A stretch of DNA of 9,586 nucleotides from NCBI GenBank assembly GCA_964475955.1, contig CAYYZY010000263.1, forward strand, positions 1 to 9,586, written 5' to 3'. Made by a program: the position numbers and the translations under genes. The notes beneath the pieces are model-generated. The model was not told the origin of the DNA and made no database searches. It was given only the letters and a program-made list of their open reading frames with translations. Shown here piece after piece: positions 5,156 through 9,586 of this stretch. The DNA comes from DATKZH01 sp964475955. Its GTDB lineage: Bacteria > Planctomycetota > Planctomycetia > Pirellulales > Thermoguttaceae. Position 1 is the first letter of the stretch. Every line of letters starts with the position of its first letter.

Positions 5156-7090
5156 ATGGGTAGGAGTCGTCCTGCGACCCGTGCATTGTGGAAGACCGTT
5201 TGCGCATTGGCGATATGCCTGGCGGTTGCTCTGCCCGCCGCGGCCGAGCCCGGCAAATACCTGGGCCCTTGGGACTTGGTCGCCTCGCCCGATGGCAAGA
5301 GCCTGTACGTGCTCAACGTCGACGGCGCCCAGATTTCCGTCGTCGACGTGGCTTCCGCCAAGGTCGCGCGCACGATCGGCCTGTCGCTCAAGCCGACCGG
5401 CCTGGCACTCAGCCCCGACGGAGCCACTCTCTACGTCACGTGCGCCACTCCGGAGGGCACGGTCCACGTGATCGACGTCGCCTCGGGCAAAGCGAAGGAA
5501 ACCGTTTCCGTGGGGCACGGCGCCACCAGCCCCACGGTCAGCCCCAACGGCAAGCACCTCTACGTGTGCAACCGGTTCGAAGACGACGTCGCCGTGATCG
5601 ACCTCAAGACCAAGAAGGTGGTGAACGTGCCGGCCGTGCGCGAGCCGATCGATGCGGCCGTGACGCCCGACGGTGCCACGCTGTTCGTCAGCAACCACCT
5701 GCCGCTCGATCCGGCCGACAGCTACGACGTGGCCGCGGAAATCACGGTGATCAACACGGCCGACAATTCGGCGAGTACCCTGCGGCTCCCCAACGGCACG
5801 TCGAGCCTGCGGGGCGTTTGCGTCGCGCCTGACGGGAAGTACGCCTACGCGGTCCACATCCTCGCGCGCTACCAGATGCCCACCACGCAGTTGGAGCGGG
5901 GCTGGATGAACACCAACGCCCTGAGCATCATCGACGTGGCCGCCAAGAAGCTCGTGAACACGGTGCTGCTGGACGACATCGACCTCGGCGCGGCCATGCC
6001 CTGGGACGTGGCCGTCACGCCCGACGGCAAGTCGATCTGCGTCAGCCACGCCGGCACGCACGAGGTGAGCGTGATCGACGCGGCCGCCCTGCACAAGAAG
6101 CTGTCGGAAGTGCCCAAAACCGAGGAAGAAGCCCGCGAGGCCGGGCGATACGACGACCGCACGCTCTACTCGTCGGTCACGGTGGACGACGTGCCGAACG
6201 ACTTGGCCTTCCTGGTCGGCCTCCGGGAGCGCATCATGCTTCCACCCCACGGCCCATGGGGATGGCTCGACGCCGACAAGGAGGCGGCCGCCAGCCCGCG
6301 GGGCCTGGCGATCGTCGGCCCCACGGCCTACACCGTCTGCTATTTCAGCGACGTGGTGGCGGCGGTCCAGGTGGCCCCCGAGCCGAGCGAGAAGGTCGAA
6401 TTGATCCCGTTGGGCCCGCGGCCCAAGCTGAGCATCACGCGCCGTGGCGAGATGCACTTCTTCGACGCGTGGCTCTGCTTCCAGCACTGGCAGAGCTGTG
6501 CGAGCTGCCATCCCGACGTGCGCGTCGACGGCCTCAACTGGGACCTGATGAACGACGGCATGGGAAATCCCAAGAACGCCAAGAGCATGCTGCTGTCGCA
6601 CAAGACGCCGCCGGCGATGGCCTCGGGCGTCCGGCCCGACGCGGAGGCCGGCGTTCGGGCGGGATTCACCCACATCCTCTTCCAGGTTCGGCCCGAGGAG
6701 GAGCACGTCGCCATCGACGAGTTCCTCAAGAAGCTCGAGCCGGTGCCCAGCCCGTACCTGGTCGACGGCAAGCTCAGCGAAGCGGCCCGGCGCGGCAAGG
6801 AGCTTTTCTTCAGCGAACGGGTGGGCTGCGCGCAATGCCATCCCGAGCCGCTCTACACCGACTTGCAGATGCACGACGTCGGGTCGCGAGGCAAATACGA
6901 CCGCCGCGACGACTTCGACACGCCCACGCTGATCGAATGCTGGCGAACCGCCCCCTACATGCACGACGGCCACTTCACGTCGATGAAGGAGCTGTTCACC
7001 GTGGGCAAACACGGCGCCAAGGCCGGCGACGTCGAAGGGCTCTCCGAGCAGGAGATCGACGACCTGGTCGAATTCGTCCTTTCGCTCTAG
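5156..7090 (+). CDS. secreted YVTN/YncE-type beta-propeller fused to di-heme cytochrome c domain
   Basis: The protein has 644 residues. ATG at 5156 follows AGGAG at 7 nt spacing and opens a signal peptide (ALAICLAVALPAAA, cleavage likely after residue 30), so it acts outside the cytoplasmic membrane. Residues about 37-405 form a YVTN-type beta-propeller: six P(D/N)G turns near residues 45, 87, 130, 171, 225 and 289, with blades such as SVVDVASAKV, HVIDVASGKA and AVIDLKTKK. Residues about 430-644 are a di-heme c-type cytochrome domain of the cytochrome c peroxidase/MauG type: CASCH at 448-452, CAQCH at 558-562, and the family motif TAPYMHDGHF at 598-607. Members of that family reduce peroxide or oxidise protein or organic substrates using two hemes; this substrate cannot be told from sequence. 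The propeller may present a substrate or partner to the hemes. Heme attachment needs the cell's cytochrome maturation system, not seen here. It is a single gene with its own promoter and a downstream hairpin. Confidence 0.92.
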   Translation: MGRSRPATRALWKTVCALAICLAVALPAAAEPGKYLGPWDLVASPDGKSLYVLNVDGAQISVVDVASAKVARTIGLSLKPTGLALSPDGATLYVTCATPEGTVHVIDVASGKAKETVSVGHGATSPTVSPNGKHLYVCNRFEDDVAVIDLKTKKVVNVPAVREPIDAAVTPDGATLFVSNHLPLDPADSYDVAAEITVINTADNSASTLRLPNGTSSLRGVCVAPDGKYAYAVHILARYQMPTTQLERGWMNTNALSIIDVAAKKLVNTVLLDDIDLGAAMPWDVAVTPDGKSICVSHAGTHEVSVIDAAALHKKLSEVPKTEEEAREAGRYDDRTLYSSVTVDDVPNDLAFLVGLRERIMLPPHGPWGWLDADKEAAASPRGLAIVGPTAYTVCYFSDVVAAVQVAPEPSEKVELIPLGPRPKLSITRRGEMHFFDAWLCFQHWQSCASCHPDVRVDGLNWDLMNDGMGNPKNAKSMLLSHKTPPAMASGVRPDAEAGVRAGFTHILFQVRPEEEHVAIDEFLKKLEPVPSPYLVDGKLSEAARRGKELFFSERVGCAQCHPEPLYTDLQMHDVGSRGKYDRRDDFDTPTLIECWRTAPYMHDGHFTSMKELFTVGKHGAKAGDVEGLSEQEIDDLVEFVLSL

Positions 7091-7107
7091 AAGACCTCGC
7101 CCCCCCG

Positions 7108-7133
7108 CCCGGGCTCCCAAGCGGGAGCCCGGG
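7108..7133 (+). terminator. strong hairpin after the propeller-cytochrome gene
   Basis: CCCGGGCTCCC (7108-7118) pairs perfectly with GGGAGCCCGGG (7123-7133) across an AAGC loop, 17 bp beyond the stop codon. It lacks a T-tract, as many hairpins behind GC-rich bacterial genes do. It probably ends or protects the transcript. Confidence 0.6.
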
Positions 7134-7515
7134 CTCGGACGAAAAGCCACTCCCCCGTACGAACGGCCCCTGAAAAGAACACCCCCGGCGTTTCCGGGCC
7201 CAGGTGCCGAAACGCGCCCGGCCGCGTTCCCCGACGTCGCACGCCGCGCGGCCACGTGTCGCTTCGCTTGGCTGCGCCGCCAGGAAGGGTTTTTCTCCCG
7301 CGCGATTACAGTCGCTCGGGAGACTCCTCGCAGCGAAGCGCCTCGCGCCGCTGGAGGCCGGTCCCACTCATCGACGCGCTCCATCCGCCGTCAGGTCTCC
7401 CGGTCTGACCGCTTCCCCTCGGGCACTATCGCGCGAGGCGCCGAAGCGCCGAACCGTTGGACCGCAACACGCCGCCTCCCAAACGGCCTTGCCGCCCCAC
7501 CACACGCCACGGTAT

Positions 7516-7616
7516 GCCCGGTTCACCGGGCTCTGCCGCGAAGCGGTATTAGCCCCGGCGTTTACGCTGGGGCGGCACCGGCACAAACGCCCCCAACGCA
7601 GGCCCGTTCACGGGCC
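7516..7616. repeat. cluster of three hairpins
   Basis: GCCCGG-TTCA-CCGGGC (7516-7531), an 8-bp stem with a TTTA loop and one wobble (7553-7572), and GGCCCG-TTCA-CGGGCC (7601-7616) lie within 101 bp. The first and third share the TTCA loop and nearly the same arms. The last is followed on the plus strand by TTCTCCTTT. They may be extragenic palindromes or terminators of the two convergent genes. Confidence 0.6.
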
Positions 7617-7728
7617 TTCTCCTTTCCCGGCCTTGAGATATTCCAAGACGCCGCCGGAGATTGCAGCACGAACTGGCTGCAAGGCGCTTGCGGCTCGTAA
7701 CCGCGGGACGCTCTGCTGCCGTGGCGCG

Positions 7729-8297
7729 TCAGCATACCGTGCCGCAGTGGCCGCACTGTGCCACCTTCTCTAGACCCTGACAAGCGTCGGCGACGAGTGA
7801 GTCAAGCTCCATATCCGCGTATGCGTTCATCGCCGAGCACATTGCCACGCCAAGGACGGCCGGATTCGTCGCGTCACCTGCTTGTCCGGCAGCGTTCCTT
7901 GCCAGCATCGAGAAGAGCGAGTTCCCCGTGAGCCTGTTCTTGTCGGGACAGAGCTGCGTGGCGGTTGAGTATTCCAGCTCGGCATGGTTCATATTCTCGT
8001 AGAACTCGTCTCTGATCCTTGCCTTGAGGGTCTCGGAGCGTCCCGGACAGGCGCTGTCCACTGCGGTCGACGCAACCAGGGGAGCGAGATAGCGCTGTAG
8101 CATCTCGACGTTCGGCCGGGACGCTCGCGAGGACGCGGCCCTCATGGTCAAGTGCAGGAAGAAGAAGAGGAATTCGTACAGCACCAGAACGGATGACGTT
8201 CCGAGATCCCCGCACATTTCGTGCGCCATGCGTGAAGCTCGCGCACAAACTGCCGGAATGCCTCGCGGGCCTTTCTGCATTCATGAGTCTCCGACAT
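7729..8297 (-). CDS. conserved-looking hypothetical protein, frameshifted near its start
   Basis: ATG at 8297 has a strong ribosome binding site (GGGAGG, 7 nt spacing) and begins MSETHECRKAREAFRQFV, but this frame stops after 49 codons in a Ser-rich tail. The frame open from 8280 to 7729 carries the plausible body: from codon ATG at 8229 it reads MAHEMCGDLGTSSVLVLYEF, then a Phe/Leu-rich helix, EFYENMNHAELEY, LTGNSLFSMLARNAAG and a Cys-containing end (CGHCGTVC). Inserting one base near 8229-8231 would join the two into about 189 residues, so I infer a single-base loss, by mutation or sequencing error. The alternative ATG at 8229 has no ribosome binding site. The product looks like a soluble helical protein; I do not recognise a named family. 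Its DNA looks less GC-rich than the neighbouring genes by eye, which may mean separate origin. It lies 152 bp after the peptidase-like gene on the same strand. Confidence 0.6.
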
Positions 8298-8304
8298 CTC
8301 TATT

Positions 8305-8310
8305 CCTCCC
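8305..8310 (-). promoter_or_regulatory. ribosome binding site that reveals the frameshift
   Basis: Minus-strand GGGAGG lies 7 nt before ATG at 8297. It is the only good initiation signal for the downstream gene, yet sits in a different frame from most of it. Confidence 0.65.
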
Positions 8311-8449
8311 ACGTGATGGTCGTTCTCGCGAACTTGAATGCGCGGTAAGCAGGCCGTGTCTGAGAATACGGAACGGGCCGATTGGGGTGCGCGTTGTCAG
8401 GTACTACTCGTCAATCAGGAACCGCTTCCGAACGCTCGTCTCGCCCGAC

Positions 8450-9487
8450 TCACCTCGGCGGCCGGCACACCGAGCACGGCTCGTAGTGCTGCTTGGCGTG
8501 CTTGAGGGAAATGGGGATCTTACTCTGGCGGAGGTAACGGCAGCCGGCGCGGTGGTACTTGCTGCCGGTTCGGGTGATGTAGACGGTCGTGGTCTGGGCG
8601 TCCGTCGCCGACGCCGACTCGAACCCCGTGGCCGCCGGTTCGCTCGGGCCGGCGGGGTTGCCGGCGGATTGGACGCGAGGCGCTACGAGGCACGTGGCCG
8701 CAATGAGCAACGCCGCCGCAACGACCAGGCTGCGGCGGACGGCCACGCTCCGACGCGGGCGCGCCGGTCGCCGCGCCGGACAAGGGGGCGGGCCAGCGCC
8801 TTGACGGCCCCTACGCCAGGGCCGCGCGAAGAGGCGGCCAATCACTCTCGAGAGCCAACGCACCACGCGCCACAGCCGGGCGACGCCTCCGACGCCGATC
8901 ATCAGCAGCCAACCGATGACCGCGAACGCAACCACCGCCGAAACGACTTTCAGTACCCATTTCAGCACCACCCATCCCCATACGTAGGAACGGGCGACGG
9001 CCAGTTCTTCTGGTTCTTCTTCCCGCGCGAGGAATTCGTTGAGCGTTTCGACGCCGACCGCGAAGTTCAGGTTCTGCCCTGCGTCGATTCCTGAAAACAC
9101 CACGCCGATCACACGCCCTCGGTCGTCGAGCACGGGGCTGCCGCTGCTCCCGTACGAGATCGGGGCCGTGATCTGGAGTTCTTGGACCCCGGTGTAGAGC
9201 TCAACGACGCCGGGCAGGGCACGCTCGGCGATCTTCTCCACAGTCGCCCCCGCGCATGGTGCGCACGCGAGCAGCGAGATCGCCACCGGCAAAGATGCTG
9301 AGATGGGTTGAATGCGTGTTCCCCTTTTCAGAGCGTGCGCAGATCGACGAGCACGTTCCGGCGGCCACCGTAAAAGCACAGGCTGACGGACAGTCCGTAT
9401 GTAGATACTCGTGCTTCCACACAAGTGTAGCTTACGCGCCGCCGGCGCGTACGCACCATGCAAGAACCGCCGGGTCACGCGGCGCAA
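8450..9487 (-). CDS. trypsin-like serine peptidase remnant with membrane segment and C-terminal zinc-type motif
   Basis: The open frame gives 345 residues from a TTG at 9487, but the true start is unclear. A likely signal peptide (about residues 53-80, ISASLPVAISLLACAPCAGA) follows AGGGGA at 9325-9335 without a nearby ATG, GTG or TTG at proper spacing. Then come IAERALPGVVELYTG (86-100) and directly VQELQITAPISYGSSGSPVL (101-120), GVVFSG and QNLNFAVGV. This is the start and the end of a DegP/trypsin-like domain, with catalytic Ser115 in GSSGSP. The intervening part, normally about 100 residues carrying the catalytic His and Asp, is absent, so proteolysis is unlikely. Residues 169-203 form a membrane segment, followed by an Arg/Pro-rich stretch, a second hydrophobic segment (253-274) and a C-terminal motif TRTGSKYHRAGCRYL...PCSVCRP with His312, Cys316, Cys338 and Cys341 as probable zinc ligands. 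Such tails occur on secreted nucleases and other exported proteins. It may be a decayed gene or a non-catalytic derivative. Confidence 0.65.
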   Translation of the reverse strand: MRRVTRRFLHGAYAPAARKLHLCGSTSIYIRTVRQPVLLRWPPERARRSAHALKRGTRIQPISASLPVAISLLACAPCAGATVEKIAERALPGVVELYTGVQELQITAPISYGSSGSPVLDDRGRVIGVVFSGIDAGQNLNFAVGVETLNEFLAREEEPEELAVARSYVWGWVVLKWVLKVVSAVVAFAVIGWLLMIGVGGVARLWRVVRWLSRVIGRLFARPWRRGRQGAGPPPCPARRPARPRRSVAVRRSLVVAAALLIAATCLVAPRVQSAGNPAGPSEPAATGFESASATDAQTTTVYITRTGSKYHRAGCRYLRQSKIPISLKHAKQHYEPCSVCRPPR

Positions 9488-9586
9488 GGGCCGTCATAAC
9501 CGGCCGAATCGGCCCGCGAGCAGATTCCGCGACCGCCGCAGACCGAATCGAGATCAACGCCGAGGCGGCGGGCGGCGTCGAGGACG
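9475..9586 (-). pseudogene. truncated [2Fe-2S] ferredoxin-domain fragment, runs off the window
   Basis: Reading leftward from the window edge, 36 codons encode VLDAARRLGVDLDSVCGGRG followed by ICSRADSAGYDGPCAA and a stop at 9475-9477. The first part closely resembles the N-terminal ferredoxin domain of the RACo-type corrinoid-activation (ASKHA/DUF4445) proteins, where the motif normally continues C-x5-C-x2-C. Here C-x5-C is present but the third Cys is Ala and the similarity ends at once. The other two frames do not restore it, so this looks like a 3' truncation and not a frameshift. The 5' end lies outside the window. Confidence 0.5.

Larger units (their letters stand above)
7091..7728. other. 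intergenic region between convergent genes, hairpin-rich
   Basis: The propeller gene ends at 7090 and the hypothetical minus-strand gene ends at 7729. The interval holds a strong hairpin at 7108-7133 and three more at 7516-7616. An open frame crosses it on the plus strand (from 7204), but its Arg/Ala/Pro-rich translation has no recognisable domain and no ribosome binding site was noted, so I do not call a gene. Confidence 0.55.

Noticed and set aside
5117..7384. Long minus-strand open frame (755 residues) opposite the propeller-cytochrome gene
   Set aside because: It is antisense to a clear two-domain gene and its His/Val/Arg-rich translation has no domain. High GC at third codon positions produces such frames.
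7204..7773. Plus-strand open frame of 189 residues
   Set aside because: It spans a hairpin cluster, is Arg/Ala/Pro-rich without a domain, and overlaps the end of the minus-strand gene.
8144..9094. Plus-strand open frame opposite the peptidase-like gene
   Set aside because: Antisense to recognisable peptidase and zinc-type motifs; composition is Arg-rich with no domain.

Overview
The window is GC-rich bacterial DNA with well separated genes, long GC-rich intergenic stretches and many long open frames antisense to real genes. The gene families fit a planctomycete of the Pirellulales type: a tandem universal stress protein, a hemerythrin-like protein, a YVTN propeller fused to a di-heme cytochrome, and a tyrosine-rich disordered exported protein. 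This placement is an inference from style and families; there is no rRNA or marker gene in view.

Layout from left to right. Bases 1-303 hold no gene, only a perfect 18-bp palindrome. On the minus strand, 304-1611 encodes a membrane-anchored or exported, mostly disordered, acidic and Tyr-rich protein. Two imperfect 39-bp direct repeats precede its ribosome binding site. Next on the minus strand come a tandem UspA stress protein with a TPR-like tail (2069-3238) and a degenerate receiver fused to a hemerythrin-like four-helix domain (3553-4536). Each of these two genes has its own sigma-54 type -24/-12 promoter. Exactly 39 bp upstream of each -24 GG lies a shared 18-bp element, so the two look like members of one co-regulated stress circuit. 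Facing the other way, 5156-7090 encodes a secreted six-repeat beta-propeller with a C-terminal di-heme c-type cytochrome domain; it has a good sigma-70 promoter and a strong hairpin after its stop.

The right third looks damaged. A conserved hypothetical gene (7729-8297, minus) is interrupted by a frameshift just after a strong ribosome binding site and start. A trypsin-like serine peptidase gene (8450-9487, minus) keeps the catalytic Ser motif but lacks the segment that should carry the His and Asp of the triad; it continues into a membrane segment and a C-terminal Cys/His zinc-type motif. At the right edge, a fragment of a [2Fe-2S] ferredoxin domain stops just after its second Cys ligand. 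The region between the propeller gene and the hypothetical gene carries a cluster of three hairpins.

The best candidate for a functional system is the sigma-54 controlled pair of Usp-TPR and receiver-hemerythrin genes. Neither protein has a full set of the usual catalytic or metal-binding residues, which suggests signalling or sensing roles rather than enzymatic ones. No CRISPR array, tRNA, rRNA, transposase or phage gene was seen.
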